Shown: positions 1 through 9,040, numbered from the stretch's first letter. The stretch: 64,000 nt of DNA from Anaerolineae bacterium (GCA_030432295.1 JAUIHI010000022.1:1-64000); one strand, 5' to 3'. Numbers and translations are program-made. The notes: generated by a model not told the origin, from the letters alone.

Positions 1-2
1 TC

Positions 3-104
3 ACACCGCTTTCGGCCTTGCAACGCCGCATCTTGGGATTGCTCGGCATCCCGGAATCCGTCTACTCTTCCCTGGCTCACTTGCCATTAGCCAGTTCACC
101 CTAA
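3..104 (+). CDS. C-terminal end of an unidentified protein (partial)
   Basis: An open frame enters from the left edge and ends at TAA 102-104, giving 33 residues that include LQRRILGLLGIPESVYSSL. The leucine-rich tail recalls the C-termini of some DDE transposases, but this is a weak impression. The rest of the gene lies outside the window, so no function can be assigned. Confidence 0.3.
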   Translation, partial: TPLSALQRRILGLLGIPESVYSSLAHLPLASSP

Positions 105-154
105 AAAATGAGCGAAACTACCGTCATAATATTTTTCCTTTGGCTAAATATCAA

Positions 155-1273
155 TTACCGGTGGAGAATCCGCACAATACGGCCGTAAACAACATTCGAT
201 ACCATCACCTTAGTGCCACCACCTGTATCGAACAGCGGAACTATCGGGGTGCCACCGGCTGTGTTCACAAACTGAACCACAACCGTATCAATGTCACTGT
301 GGTAACGAGCGATACTTTGATATCCAGGTATCAAGCCAGAATGTCCATACTCGTAAATAGAGGAGTAAATAGCCTGCTCATTATCATTTAACAATGAGCC
401 ATCATTTAAAGCCCTCAAGAATATGCCCACATCCTCTGCTGTCGCGACCATTGAGCCGTGGGGATCATTCTTCAAATCAGGCTCATAGCCTACCCAATAG
501 CCGCTCATTACATCGTCTACATCCACATCATCAATTGAAGTGTATGTATTGTTCAGTTCGAGCGGTATCAGAATCTCCTCCTCGATATATTGCCAATGGC
601 TATACCCCACCACTTTTGTAATGAGTTCGCCTAACAAAAAATAATTCGTATTTGAATAACCATACTCTTCATCCGGCGCAAAGTTAGCAGGCAAATCAAG
701 CGCTAATTCAAGCATTGCTTCGCTGCTATCCGGTGGGTTTTCCCAGTAACCAGGAGCGTCGGTGAAATTGGGAATACCACTGCGGTGCTGCACCATCATC
801 CGCACCGTAATCTGATCGGCATATTCAATTCTTCCCACAAGTTCTGGAAAGTGATCCGCGAGCGTATCATCCAGCGACAAGCGTTGTTCATTGACCAGTT
901 TGGCGATAGAAACGGCGACATATAACTTATCGATACTGGCGATCTTGAATAATGATTGCGGGTCGGCTGGTATTTGATCTTCTCGGTTTTTCCAGCCAGC
1001 TGTATAAAATGCGGGTGGTTCACCTGCTTTGTCCACATACACAATAATGCCATCCAAGCCATGACCAATTGCATCATCGACTTGTTCTTGGACAGTGTCA
1101 GGTACTGGTGTAACCCAAGCCCATATTCCGTCCCAGGGCGAGAATGCCACGATACAGAGTAGCCCCACGATAGGCATGATTATTCTGAGTATTTGAACGA
1201 TACGTTTCTTTTTTTGCATTTGCGATGTTACCTTTCTGAGCTGAAGCTCAAACTCATTAAACTTAAGTGACAT
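155..1273 (-). CDS. Membrane-anchored serine hydrolase, class C beta-lactamase/PBP-like
   Basis: Protein of 372 residues with the three motifs of the beta-lactamase class C/penicillin-binding family (PF00144): SIDK at 113-116 (nucleophile Ser and Lys), YSN at 206-208, and HSG at 311-313 in place of KTG. One hydrophobic segment at about 24-48 should anchor it in the membrane with the catalytic domain outside. The family includes D-aminopeptidases, esterases and PBP-like enzymes, so the substrate is open. The ATG at 1273 has no clear ribosome site; an internal ATG at 1219, preceded by AAAGG, is an alternative start. It is the last gene of a minus-strand series that includes a second serine hydrolase (2340-3650). 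Confidence 0.85.
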   Translation of the reverse strand: MSLKFNEFELQLRKVTSQMQKKKRIVQILRIIMPIVGLLCIVAFSPWDGIWAWVTPVPDTVQEQVDDAIGHGLDGIIVYVDKAGEPPAFYTAGWKNREDQIPADPQSLFKIASIDKLYVAVSIAKLVNEQRLSLDDTLADHFPELVGRIEYADQITVRMMVQHRSGIPNFTDAPGYWENPPDSSEAMLELALDLPANFAPDEEYGYSNTNYFLLGELITKVVGYSHWQYIEEEILIPLELNNTYTSIDDVDVDDVMSGYWVGYEPDLKNDPHGSMVATAEDVGIFLRALNDGSLLNDNEQAIYSSIYEYGHSGLIPGYQSIARYHSDIDTVVVQFVNTAGGTPIVPLFDTGGGTKVMVSNVVYGRIVRILHR

Positions 1274-1452
1274 GAACTAAGTAGAGAAACAAGACAAATT
1301 ATTATCAAAACTCTTTTCAAAGAAAACAGGTAACTATTCAGATGTCCCGTTCGGCTTTGCTGAGCGAGCGTACCCATCCATGGTCACGCTCATAAAGCCA
1401 GTCGAAGCATCTCCTCCGACCAAATGCTTGCCCGATAAGCGTATCTTTTGTT

Positions 1453-2046
1453 CTAATCTGTCGATGCTTGGAGAGTATCGGTCTTTTTGACTGGGAAGCT
1501 ATCGTGCTTGATATCAAACCCCTTGAGCGTAAAAGCGAAAAGACCTAGTGAGATAAGCAGGAGCGGCCAGCCAAATTCCAGATCAAACCCACCTAACCCC
1601 ACAATGAATTCAAAGAAAACGGCAAAGACTCCAAGTAGCCCCAGTCCGACTTTGGTATAGTTCCAACCAGCGCGGCTCAGTTTTGGTTTTGTTTTCAGCA
1701 CACTATAGGCTAACATGCCTAGCCCAACTGCGGTAGGATAGATCAGCGTCCAGGAATAGGCCCAGGTTGCTCGGTAGCCAGTCATGACGTTTACCCAAAA
1801 TATAAGGCCGGTCATCGTAGTGACGCTACCAATGATTGACCACACAACGCCGTTTCTTTCGTCCATGAATAAGGCGCAAAAAAACAGCACGACACCCGGC
1901 ACAATAATGCGGAAGGGCCATAAGTTGGCTCCCAGAAAATGACTGAGCGCGGCGTCAGCTAGGAGCAAGAGGCCCGTTAAAATTGTGATTTTGCCCAATA
2001 TTTCAATCATGGCGTGTAACGTCTGATTTTTATTTTTTTGTTTCAT
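1453..2046 (-). CDS. Six-TM membrane protein of unknown function
   Basis: A 197-residue protein made almost entirely of hydrophobic segments, about six transmembrane helices (roughly residues 18-36, 46-60, 68-88, 95-115, 132-150 and 158-173). The C-terminal tail is polar (FDIKHDSFPVKKTDTLQASTD region). The start is well supported: GAGGAG lies 7-8 bases upstream of ATG 2046. I do not recognise the family; the pattern of short helix hairpins resembles small integral proteins of the cell-envelope stress type, but no motif supports this. Directly upstream lies a coding remnant of the small-protein family described at 12787-13065. Confidence 0.75.
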   Translation of the reverse strand: MKQKNKNQTLHAMIEILGKITILTGLLLLADAALSHFLGANLWPFRIIVPGVVLFFCALFMDERNGVVWSIIGSVTTMTGLIFWVNVMTGYRATWAYSWTLIYPTAVGLGMLAYSVLKTKPKLSRAGWNYTKVGLGLLGVFAVFFEFIVGLGGFDLEFGWPLLLISLGLFAFTLKGFDIKHDSFPVKKTDTLQASTD

Positions 2047-2062
2047 TTTGAATCTCCTCGTT

Positions 2063-2110
2063 TTATTGTGAATGTGGGTTCACTGAGATGAGGGTTAACC
2101 TCAATCTTTT
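2063..2110 (-). pseudogene. 3'-end remnant of the ~90-aa small-protein family
   Basis: Read on the minus strand, 2110-2063 translates as KRLRLTLISVNPHSQ followed by TAA. This matches the C-terminus of the intact small proteins at 5950-6201 (NLGLKLISVNPQE) and 12787-13065 (AGMSLYSVNPVE). No reading frame for the rest of the gene is left upstream, so only the last 15 codons persist, 17 bases ahead of the next gene's start. Confidence 0.6.
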
Positions 2111-2177
2111 AAACTCAAATTGTAATTGATAGAAAGTTTTCTTATCGAAAAACATTCAAAACTGTAGTAGTCAAGAA

Positions 2178-2293
2178 GATGGTGGAATTTTCAACGCAGA
2201 GGCGCAAAGAAGCAGAGACGCAAAGAAATCGCTTTTCTCTCTGTACCTTTGCCTCTTTGCATCTTTGCGTTAAGAAATAGCCATTCCACCATC
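2178..2293. repeat. Long intergenic inverted repeat (CGCAAAG family)
   Basis: Outer arms GATGGTGGAAT (2178-2188) and ATTCCACCATC (2283-2293) are perfectly complementary. Inside them, tandem-like purine-rich units (GCAGAGGCGCAAAG, GCAGAGACGCAAAG) face CTTTGCCTCTTTGCATC and TTTGCGTT. The whole 116-bp element can fold into a long imperfect hairpin. It lies between two co-directional genes. Confidence 0.8.
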
Positions 2294-2339
2294 CCGTTGA
2301 CCAGTACAAAAAACATTCAAAACCTCAGAGGTTTTACCT

Positions 2340-3650
2340 TTACTCAGCCTCGTCGAGCATGGGAAGCGCTGGCTCCATCACATCAGCCAGATTGAGTTCC
2401 GGATCAGCGCCGTCATTGTTGTAAAGCATCACCACAATGGTGTCGGATTTAGGTATGTACGTGAGGACTGACCGGAATCCGGCAATGTAACCAGCATGCC
2501 GCATATTGTCTGCTTGCAGCATGATGCCCAAACCATTGGTGCTGTTAGGTGCGGGCGTCGTCATGACGGCCAATGATTCAGGATTGTCAAACAATGCCCC
2601 ATCGAATAGGCCACGACCGAAGGTTACCAAATCGAGCGCAGTAGAAACCAGGCCACCTGCTGACCAACCGACAGATTCATGTAGTTCCGTTAAATCGGCC
2701 ATTGCTTCCCCACTTCCTGTATAACCATGTACGGTGTCAGTGCGTGGTTCTTCATAACAATCCAGAAATGTTGATGTCATGCCCAATGGCTGATAGATAT
2801 ACGTGTCATATGCTTCTGCCAAAGGCATACCGGCGGCCTCTTCGATGATCATGCCGAGTAGGGTGTAGTTGGTGTTGCTATAGCGCCATTGTGTCCCTGG
2901 CTCAAACTGAGCATCTTTGCCAAAAACGTAGCGGGCAAGCGTGTCGTTCGGGTCTCGCTGGACACAATCGAGCGAGACATTCCCGGTCGTCTCATCCACG
3001 ACCATCTGCGTGAAGATATCTGGGTAGTACGCTTCGTGTTCAACCACATTAAACAGGCCGGATGTGTGTGCCAAAAGCTGGCGTAGGGTGATTCCGTCCC
3101 CATGAGGCAGTTCCCCAGCAACCTCTGGCAGCCAAAGCGCCAACGGGTCATCCAAGGTTAATACACCATCTTCTGCCATCTGTAGGATGACGACTGCGGT
3201 GAACATCTTGGTGATGCTGCCAATTCTAAACCCGCCATCGGGGAGCATGGGGCTGTCTGTCGCAATGTTGGCGAGACCGCTGGCTCCTTCAAACTGATAA
3301 GTTGGGGCATCGATCCAGAGGACCATGCCGGGGAGGAGTTCTTCTGCAGTCAACTCGTCCATTTTTGTCTGTATCTGGGCGGTCACATCTGTGATTGCTA
3401 CTTGAGGCTCGTCCTCGGCAACGGTATTATCTGTTTCTGCTGGTGTCTCCGTTGCATACTCTGTGGGCATCGGTTGGGGCTCGTCTTGAACGGCCGTTTC
3501 GCCTGTTTCGGCAGGCAGTTCGGTAGCGGCATCTGTGGGTTCCGCTTGGGGCTTCTCTGGAGGGCTGCTGCAACCGATCAACAGCAGCATAATCAAACCA
3601 AGCGTAAAAATAAGTCTTTTCGTCATCTGATTTCTATTGTGTTGCTTCAT
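2340..3650 (-). CDS. Serine hydrolase lipoprotein, class C beta-lactamase-like
   Basis: A 436-residue predicted lipoprotein: hydrophobic leader then lipobox LLIGC with Cys27. Residues 28-85 form an acidic Pro/Thr/Glu linker built from two similar ~26-residue units (ATELPAETGETAVQDEPQP and ATETPAETDNTVAEDEPQV). The catalytic domain has SITK at 145-148, YSN at 257-259 and HAG at 385-387, so the PF00144 active site is complete. It should act outside the cell on a D-amino-acid peptide, ester or amide; the exact substrate is unknown. GGGAG lies 8 bases before ATG 3650. A truncated close paralogue of its C-terminal half is at 10290-10706. Confidence 0.88.
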   Translation of the reverse strand: MKQHNRNQMTKRLIFTLGLIMLLLIGCSSPPEKPQAEPTDAATELPAETGETAVQDEPQPMPTEYATETPAETDNTVAEDEPQVAITDVTAQIQTKMDELTAEELLPGMVLWIDAPTYQFEGASGLANIATDSPMLPDGGFRIGSITKMFTAVVILQMAEDGVLTLDDPLALWLPEVAGELPHGDGITLRQLLAHTSGLFNVVEHEAYYPDIFTQMVVDETTGNVSLDCVQRDPNDTLARYVFGKDAQFEPGTQWRYSNTNYTLLGMIIEEAAGMPLAEAYDTYIYQPLGMTSTFLDCYEEPRTDTVHGYTGSGEAMADLTELHESVGWSAGGLVSTALDLVTFGRGLFDGALFDNPESLAVMTTPAPNSTNGLGIMLQADNMRHAGYIAGFRSVLTYIPKSDTIVVMLYNNDGADPELNLADVMEPALPMLDEAE

Positions 3651-3669
3651 TTTGAATCTCCCTGGTTTG

Positions 3670-3720
3670 TTATGAACGTGGATTCACTGAGATAAGGACT
3701 AACCCCAGATTGCTGAAATG
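3670..3720 (-). pseudogene. 3'-end remnant of the ~90-aa small-protein family
   Basis: The minus strand reads HFSNLGLVLISVNPRS and then TAA at 3672-3670, nearly the same as the C-terminus of the intact small protein at 5950-6201 (SNLGLKLISVNPQ). It ends 20 bases before the serine hydrolase start. Upstream of about 3720 the resemblance stops, where the chimeric pseudogene begins. Confidence 0.65.
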
Positions 3721-3741
3721 CCGCCGCTTCTCCTCAATGCA

Positions 3742-4172
3742 TTAGGCGGGTACTGCTGCGCTTTGCATCGTTGTCGCTGACTGACGCAGCAGGACGATGC
3801 CAAGCCATGCAAACCAAACGATTTGGGTTAGGCCAAAGATGCTGGCGCTGCTGGCAGCAAAAGCGGCCATGCGCTCGTGATCCCGATCCCGCAGGATGTA
3901 GATGTCCATCCAGTTGTCCATATAGCCGGCCAGATGGCCCACGGCCTCCCCAGTTTTGAGCAGATTCGGCACCTCGACCGGGGTGATGCCCAGATCAACC
4001 AGGGCCTTGGTGAAGGTGGCTCGCGTCCGAATGCTGTTGCCCTCAAAGGAAATCAGGCGGTCAGCCCCGCTTCACGAGGCAAGGCAAGACTGTCCGAGTT
4101 GTCGGCCAGGTCAAAAATCTGGTCGATCTCTGCGGGCGAGAGATCGTTGACTGTGATGATGTCTTTTTTCAT
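3742..4172 (-). pseudogene. Chimeric pseudogene: carbamoyltransferase N-terminus joined to a membrane-protein C-terminus
   Basis: From ATG 4172 the frame reads MKKDIITVNDLSPAEIDQIF..., typical of the N-terminus of aspartate/ornithine carbamoyltransferases, and stops at TGA 4055-4053. In another frame the reading resumes with ISFEGNSIRTRATF, the carbamoyl-phosphate loop (SxRTR), and continues to AAFAASS near 3850. The same frame then runs into IFGLTQIVWFAWLGI, almost identical to the C-terminus of the membrane protein at 5263-5946. So a frameshift breaks the first part and a recombination has replaced the catalytic second half. No functional carbamoyltransferase can result. Confidence 0.75.
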
Positions 4173-4203
4173 GGGTGTCCTCGATTCATATCCCCATCCC
4201 TGA

Positions 4204-5160
4204 TCACTGAGCCTTCCGATACCATGCCACGGTTTCGGCGATGGCTTGGTCCATGGGGGTAGGGCTAGCCCCGAAGGCGGCTTCGAACTGGCTGTGGTCA
4301 ACGATGTACGGCTCTTCGAACTCGTACATCAGTTCCCGGAATTCTTTCATAGTCGGGTTGAAGAGACCCAGGAGCCAGACGATGGCCTTGCCGCTTGGCT
4401 GGATTTTGGACGAATTGCCCGCTGCCGCGTTCACCTTGTCCACAAACTGGCGAGTGAAGATCGTCTCGGCGTTGGGGATGTGCCAGGCCCGGCCCAGGGC
4501 AGCATCGTGTTCGCTCAGGGTGACCAGACCCCGGCCAAAATCTTTGATGTACGTGTAGGTGTGGGGCAGGTCGATTTTGCCCAGTACGTTGATGGTCTTG
4601 CCCTTGACCGCGGCGTCGAAGACCACATCTCCTACCGCAGAACCGGCGACCCGGGGGCCGAAGAAGTCGGAACCGCGCCCGATGGCGACTTTGACCTTGC
4701 CCGCTTTGTGGGCATCCAACAGTTGCTGAGACATCTTGGCTCGGGTACTGCCCTTGCGTCCAGTGGAGGCGTAGGGCAGATCCTCGCGGATGGGCGCGCC
4801 GCCGGTGGACCCATACATGTACAGGTTGTCCCCAAAGATCAGTTTTGCCTCGGATCGGGAGACGCCTTCCAAAATGCCCGATGTGATGGGCGGGAACTTC
4901 TCTGGCCATTCGTGGTATTCGGGCTGGGCGCAGTGGAAGACCACATCCGTGCCGGCGGTGAGGACGGCCACGCTGTCCGGGTTGGTGGCATCCCCAGCCA
5001 CGATGTTGACCCCGGCGGGCAGGGCTTCTGGCGCGTGGCCCCGGCGATTGACCAAAGTGATGTCGCCGTAGCCTCGCTCCACCAGGGCATCCATCACCGA
5101 AAGGCCGAGCGGGCCGGTGCCGAAAATGACGTTTTTGCGGGATTTGGTTGAGTTGGTCAT
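4204..5160 (-). CDS. NAD(P)-dependent epimerase/dehydratase family protein (extended SDR)
   Basis: A 318-residue protein with an N-terminal Rossmann motif GTGPLGLSV (residues 13-21) and the extended-SDR pattern of NAD(P)-dependent sugar epimerases and reductases, including DNLYMYG followed by the REDLPYASTGRKGSTRAK region and GRGSDFFGP. The usual catalytic YxxxK is not clear in that region, so the chemistry may differ from classical epimerases. AAGGAGA stands 7 bases before ATG 5160, which is why this start is preferred over an upstream ATG at 5241. Neighbours are the carbamoyltransferase pseudogene downstream and a membrane protein upstream; no pathway is evident. Confidence 0.82.
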   Translation of the reverse strand: MTNSTKSRKNVIFGTGPLGLSVMDALVERGYGDITLVNRRGHAPEALPAGVNIVAGDATNPDSVAVLTAGTDVVFHCAQPEYHEWPEKFPPITSGILEGVSRSEAKLIFGDNLYMYGSTGGAPIREDLPYASTGRKGSTRAKMSQQLLDAHKAGKVKVAIGRGSDFFGPRVAGSAVGDVVFDAAVKGKTINVLGKIDLPHTYTYIKDFGRGLVTLSEHDAALGRAWHIPNAETIFTRQFVDKVNAAAGNSSKIQPSGKAIVWLLGLFNPTMKEFRELMYEFEEPYIVDHSQFEAAFGASPTPMDQAIAETVAWYRKAQ

Positions 5161-5262
5161 GGTTGAGTCTCCTTGAAAATGAATAATCGGTGTGATTGCT
5201 CTACACTTTGGTTCATTGGGAATGTCCGTGGTTATAGACATATACCTGTATAGCCTTGTTTT

Positions 5263-5946
5263 TTATTCAAATGCGGGTGTTACTACTTCTGCTGCTTCGT
5301 CAGTGGCAGGCCGCAGCATGGCAATACCGAGCCATGCAAACCAAACGATTTGGGTCAGGCCAAAGATGTCGGCGCTGATTTCGCTTAGGGCCGGCACGAC
5401 GCTAACCACACCGGCGGCGCCAACCACGAAGCCGAGATAATGCAGGGTGCGGCCAAATGTACCGCTGCGCAGGCCAGCCACGCTGAGCAAAATCACCCAG
5501 ATGCCGCCAACCACTTCCACCCCGCCGCCCAGGCCGTTGAAGACAGACCCAATCGCCAGCCAGACGGTGGCCGCCTGTTCCGGGTTGGTGGCCGCCAAAG
5601 TCACGACAGTTTCCATACCGACGTTGTAAATCATGCCGCTGGCGATGACGAGCACCGACCAGATGATGCCGAAGGCGGTGGCGGTGCGCGCCAGGGCGGA
5701 ATTTTTGCCGTTCAGCCGCTCGTGCAGCGCCAGCGTCAGCACCACCAGTGACGCGCCCCAGGCGACGTAGACAATCAGCATCAGGGCAGTGAGCAGCCCC
5801 TGGTTTTCGACAATCGCCGTCACTTTGTCCAGCGGGTCGGCGATGCCGCCGACGTTTACAACGGCGATAAAGCCGATAAAGCCGATAATGTAGGCCAACG
5901 CTTCGTACAATGCGGCAACGCCGCCCCATTTCTGCAACTGCTTCAT
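5263..5946 (-). CDS. Multi-pass membrane protein, DUF4386-like
   Basis: A 227-residue hydrophobic protein with about six to seven transmembrane segments. The layout (short Lys-rich N-terminus, a first helix with GGVAALYEALAYIIGF, and a final helix IVWFAWLGIAML) resembles DUF4386-type proteins of Chloroflexota and Actinomycetota, which have no known function. AAGGAGAATAA lies just upstream of ATG 5946. The small protein 5950-6201 ends 3 bases before this start, suggesting translational coupling. Its last ~30 residues are duplicated in the chimeric pseudogene at 3742-4172. The same arrangement, small protein then membrane protein, recurs at 12787-13065 and 12032-12745. Confidence 0.75.
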   Translation of the reverse strand: MKQLQKWGGVAALYEALAYIIGFIGFIAVVNVGGIADPLDKVTAIVENQGLLTALMLIVYVAWGASLVVLTLALHERLNGKNSALARTATAFGIIWSVLVIASGMIYNVGMETVVTLAATNPEQAATVWLAIGSVFNGLGGGVEVVGGIWVILLSVAGLRSGTFGRTLHYLGFVVGAAGVVSVVPALSEISADIFGLTQIVWFAWLGIAMLRPATDEAAEVVTPAFE

Positions 5947-5949
5947 GAT

Positions 5950-6201
5950 TTATTCTCCTTTGTAGTTCGATGATTCTTGTGGATTGACGGAGATGAGCTT
6001 CAGACCGAGATTGCTAACCTTCTTCAAAATACCGTGCAGCGCGGCTTGGTCTCGGACAGGGCCAGTAAGCGTAGAACGACCGTTTGCGAGGCGAGCCAGC
6101 GAAAACCCTTCAAACCATTCTTGCCAGCCATCATCGAGATGACCTTCAATTTCAATGTCGTACTGCGTTTGTTTCTCGGTGCTGTTGTTCATCATGCCCA
6201 T
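5950..6201 (-). CDS. Small conserved protein (~80-90 aa), paralogue of 12787-13065
   Basis: About 83 residues with no signal peptide or membrane segment. The core IEIEGHLDDGWQEWFEGF...LTGPVRDQAALHGILKKV...SVNP is shared with the paralogue at 12787-13065, so the conserved parts are GHLD-W-WF, TGPV-DQAALHG and SVNP. Function unknown; the compact alpha/beta look suggests a soluble ligand-binding or scaffold protein. In both loci it lies just upstream of a membrane protein and downstream of, or near, a MalT-like regulator. Three in-frame ATGs (6201, 6195, 6192) could start it and none has a strong ribosome site. Confidence 0.75.
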   Translation of the reverse strand: MGMMNNSTEKQTQYDIEIEGHLDDGWQEWFEGFSLARLANGRSTLTGPVRDQAALHGILKKVSNLGLKLISVNPQESSNYKGE

Positions 6202-6358
6202 AGAATACGATTTTGGGCAGCACAAGTCCCCACCACAAACTGTGGTTGTGGGTGAAAAAAACTGTAGGTCTGTGGGGGAAAAAATGTAGGGGATGGATAA
6301 AAACAGCAGGGGAAGGGTTAGAAACGGTTTCCAGGCATCGAGAATGATTGTTTCGCCT

Positions 6359-9040
6359 CTATACCAATCCTAGCTCTCGAGCTTTAGAAACGGCAACGGT
6401 TCGCTTGCGCACGCCAAGCTTGCCATAGATATTTTTGTTGTGGTAAAGCACCGTGTTGAGGCTGATGAAAAGCTGGGTGGCAATCTCTTTGTTTTTTAGC
6501 CCGGCAGCAATAAGCTGCAAAATCTCGAGCTCGCGCTCGCTGAGCGGCTCCACCAAAGGTTGCTGCTGAACGACCGGTTCCCCAAATGCCGACAACAGGC
6601 GGGCGGCGTAGTTGGGAGCGATGTTGTGAGAAACAGCCGTTTTCAATAGGTCAGCCAGCGGTGCGCCCTCCCGCACAAATAGCTGCATATACCCTTGCGG
6701 TTGCGCTAGCCGCAGTGAGTTCGCCAAGTGAGTCAGTGCATCTTGACGATTGCCCTGCGCATCCTCTGCCAAAGCCAGCAGCAGGAAACATTCAATCTCG
6801 CTCTCCGTTCTTTTTCCGGCACGCGCCGACTGCAGCAGCCGGTTGAGCAAAGAGAAGGTCTCCTCTAGCAGCGTGCGCTCTTTGTTGCGCCGATAGTAGG
6901 CCACAGTCAATCTTGCTAGCGTCAGGTGCTCATATTCACGCAAAAAGGCTGGCTCGTCTGCAGAGGAAAGATTGTGTCGGGTTGCCCAATCCTGCGCCTT
7001 CGATAGCTCACCTTGAGCCAGCCATACGCGGCACTTGATCGCTTCAATCGGGGCATATTCAGCCATGCGCCCCCGTCGATAATTCGCAGTTGCGCGGTCA
7101 AGATGTTCCTCTGCCGCCGCCAAATCCCCCGCGGCCCACGCAAGGGTGGCTTTCGCTACCTCGTGCTGATGCTCACCTTCTGGCTCGCCTGCCTGTTCAC
7201 TTTGCTTGGCGCTTTGGTTCAAATGGTGCCAAGCCGTCTCTAAATTCCCTTGCTCACAGAAAATCTGACAGAGATTACGGTGCAACATGGCAATGGAGCG
7301 AAACAATGGCTTCTCCCTTTGCGCAATGAGCTGGAGGGCTTGCTCATTAATCTCAATTGCTTCAATGAGCCGCCCAAGCCTAACTTTTATCTCGGCCAAC
7401 CCCAGCATGCCGCCGGCCGCGAAAAGCAGGTTGTCTGCTCTTAAAAAATGGCCAATGGCAACATCAAAAGAGTCCGCAGCGGCAAGCATCTCGCCCTCTG
7501 CCCGTTGAGCCATGCCGAGAGTGACGGTGGGAATACCACGATAGAAATGGTCGTCAGCGGGCAGGAGCGCGAGCGTCTTTTGAGCATATTGCTTCGTGGA
7601 CGCCATATCGCCCTTTCCATAAGCCAGATAGGCGCGTGCGGCAGAGAGAGTTGCTGGCAATGCCTCAAATTCTCGTTTGTCTGCCACAACCATGTCGCTA
7701 GAGGGATTTTCTAGCCAGTGTTCGGCGTCTTGCAGTCGGGATTCCGCAGCGGCAAACTGGCCGGTGTCCAATAACGCCCAGCCGTATCCCGCACTGAGTA
7801 CGGGGCGGGTGCGGACCAGCGTATCAGGCAATGTCTGGACCCATTTAAGCCATTTCATCTCCTGAAAGCTACGATCCATGTTGCGCCAGGCCAGCTCGAT
7901 TTGCTCTGCCGCAAGCTCGAAGTCGCTGGCCGCCAAGGCATGAGCGATGGCTTTATGTCGAACATTCTGCTTGGCAAACCAGCGGCTGGCCCGTTGATGA
8001 CTCATAATTGTCAGCTCAGGCCGCTTAGCCCGCGTATGCGCTTGCAGCACATCGGCGAAGAGATGGTGATAACGATACCAATGTCGCTGCTCGTCAAGCG
8101 GCACAACGAAGAGGTTCTTTCGTTCTAGTGATTCAAGCATCTCTTGAGCGCCGGACATCTGCGTAACGGCCGCACACAGTGGCCCGCTCAGTTGCTCCAA
8201 AACGGCCGTCGCTAACAAAAACGTGCGAACCTCGTCAGGCTGATGCAACAATGTTTCCTCAACCAAATAATCAATCACAAAGCGGTGACTGCCAGTGAAG
8301 TTTGCAACAAACTGATCCAAATCAGCAGTCGCCCGTTGCTGCATCGACAGCGCAGCCATTTGTAGCCCAGCAATCCATCCTTCGGTGCGATTTTCTAGCG
8401 CAGCAATCTGATCTGTAGTCAACAACAGCCCCATTGCTTGCTGCAAAAATTGAGCGGCTTCAGCTTTCGTAAAGCGTAGCTGATCAGCACGTAATTCAAT
8501 GAGTTGACCGCGCACTCGCAGCCGGGATATAGGAAAGCCGGGATCGCTGCGACTGGTAAGCACAAGCATCATTTGCGGCGGCATCCAGTCCAGCAACATT
8601 GCCACTGCAGCATCCACATCCGCAGAGTCAACCGTGTGATAGTCATCCAGAACAAGGCAGAAGGGATGAGAAATGGTGGCAACATCGCTCACAAATGCTT
8701 TGACCAATCCTGTATAGGACTGTGGCTGACCAAACTGTAGCAGTTCACCTAGGGTGGACTTCGTGCCGAGAAACGGCCTTATTGCAGCCAGCATGTACTG
8801 GAAAAACTGCTGCGCGTCACTGTCATCTTCATCAAGCGAGACCCAACAGCTTTGCACATCGTTTAACTGATTAAGCCATTCGATAACAAGCGTCGTTTTC
8901 CCATATCCTGCCGGGGCCGAGATGAGAATAAGCTTGGTGTTCGGGGTGGGGGCGAGATGCTCCAAAAGGCGTGGTCGATTGACCCGGTTGGTCTGGATCG
9001 GGGGCATATACAGTTTTGTTGTCAAAAAAGCGTCAGCCAT
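6359..9040 (-). CDS. LuxR-family MalT-like (LAL) transcriptional regulator
   Basis: An 893-residue regulator of the large ATP-binding LuxR (LAL/MalT) type. The N-terminus has the usual TTKLYMPPIQ opening and Walker A APAGYGKTT at about 43-51, with Walker B CLVLDDYH near 130. A winged-helix/arm region follows, then a long helical TPR-like section (about 400-800), and a C-terminal LuxR HTH (SERELEILQLIAAGLKNKEIA...). These STAND ATPases bind an inducer, multimerise with ATP and activate transcription. It is the first gene of a minus-strand set whose next member is the small protein at 5950-6201, a likely target or partner. A second copy of this class is at 13508-16258. Confidence 0.92.
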   Translation of the reverse strand: MADAFLTTKLYMPPIQTNRVNRPRLLEHLAPTPNTKLILISAPAGYGKTTLVIEWLNQLNDVQSCWVSLDEDDSDAQQFFQYMLAAIRPFLGTKSTLGELLQFGQPQSYTGLVKAFVSDVATISHPFCLVLDDYHTVDSADVDAAVAMLLDWMPPQMMLVLTSRSDPGFPISRLRVRGQLIELRADQLRFTKAEAAQFLQQAMGLLLTTDQIAALENRTEGWIAGLQMAALSMQQRATADLDQFVANFTGSHRFVIDYLVEETLLHQPDEVRTFLLATAVLEQLSGPLCAAVTQMSGAQEMLESLERKNLFVVPLDEQRHWYRYHHLFADVLQAHTRAKRPELTIMSHQRASRWFAKQNVRHKAIAHALAASDFELAAEQIELAWRNMDRSFQEMKWLKWVQTLPDTLVRTRPVLSAGYGWALLDTGQFAAAESRLQDAEHWLENPSSDMVVADKREFEALPATLSAARAYLAYGKGDMASTKQYAQKTLALLPADDHFYRGIPTVTLGMAQRAEGEMLAAADSFDVAIGHFLRADNLLFAAGGMLGLAEIKVRLGRLIEAIEINEQALQLIAQREKPLFRSIAMLHRNLCQIFCEQGNLETAWHHLNQSAKQSEQAGEPEGEHQHEVAKATLAWAAGDLAAAEEHLDRATANYRRGRMAEYAPIEAIKCRVWLAQGELSKAQDWATRHNLSSADEPAFLREYEHLTLARLTVAYYRRNKERTLLEETFSLLNRLLQSARAGKRTESEIECFLLLALAEDAQGNRQDALTHLANSLRLAQPQGYMQLFVREGAPLADLLKTAVSHNIAPNYAARLLSAFGEPVVQQQPLVEPLSERELEILQLIAAGLKNKEIATQLFISLNTVLYHNKNIYGKLGVRKRTVAVSKARELGLV

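Noticed and set aside
4246-5151. Long plus-strand frame opposite the SDR gene (301 codons)
   Set aside because: It is the antisense shadow of a clearly conserved SDR protein; it has no recognisable motif or ribosome site.
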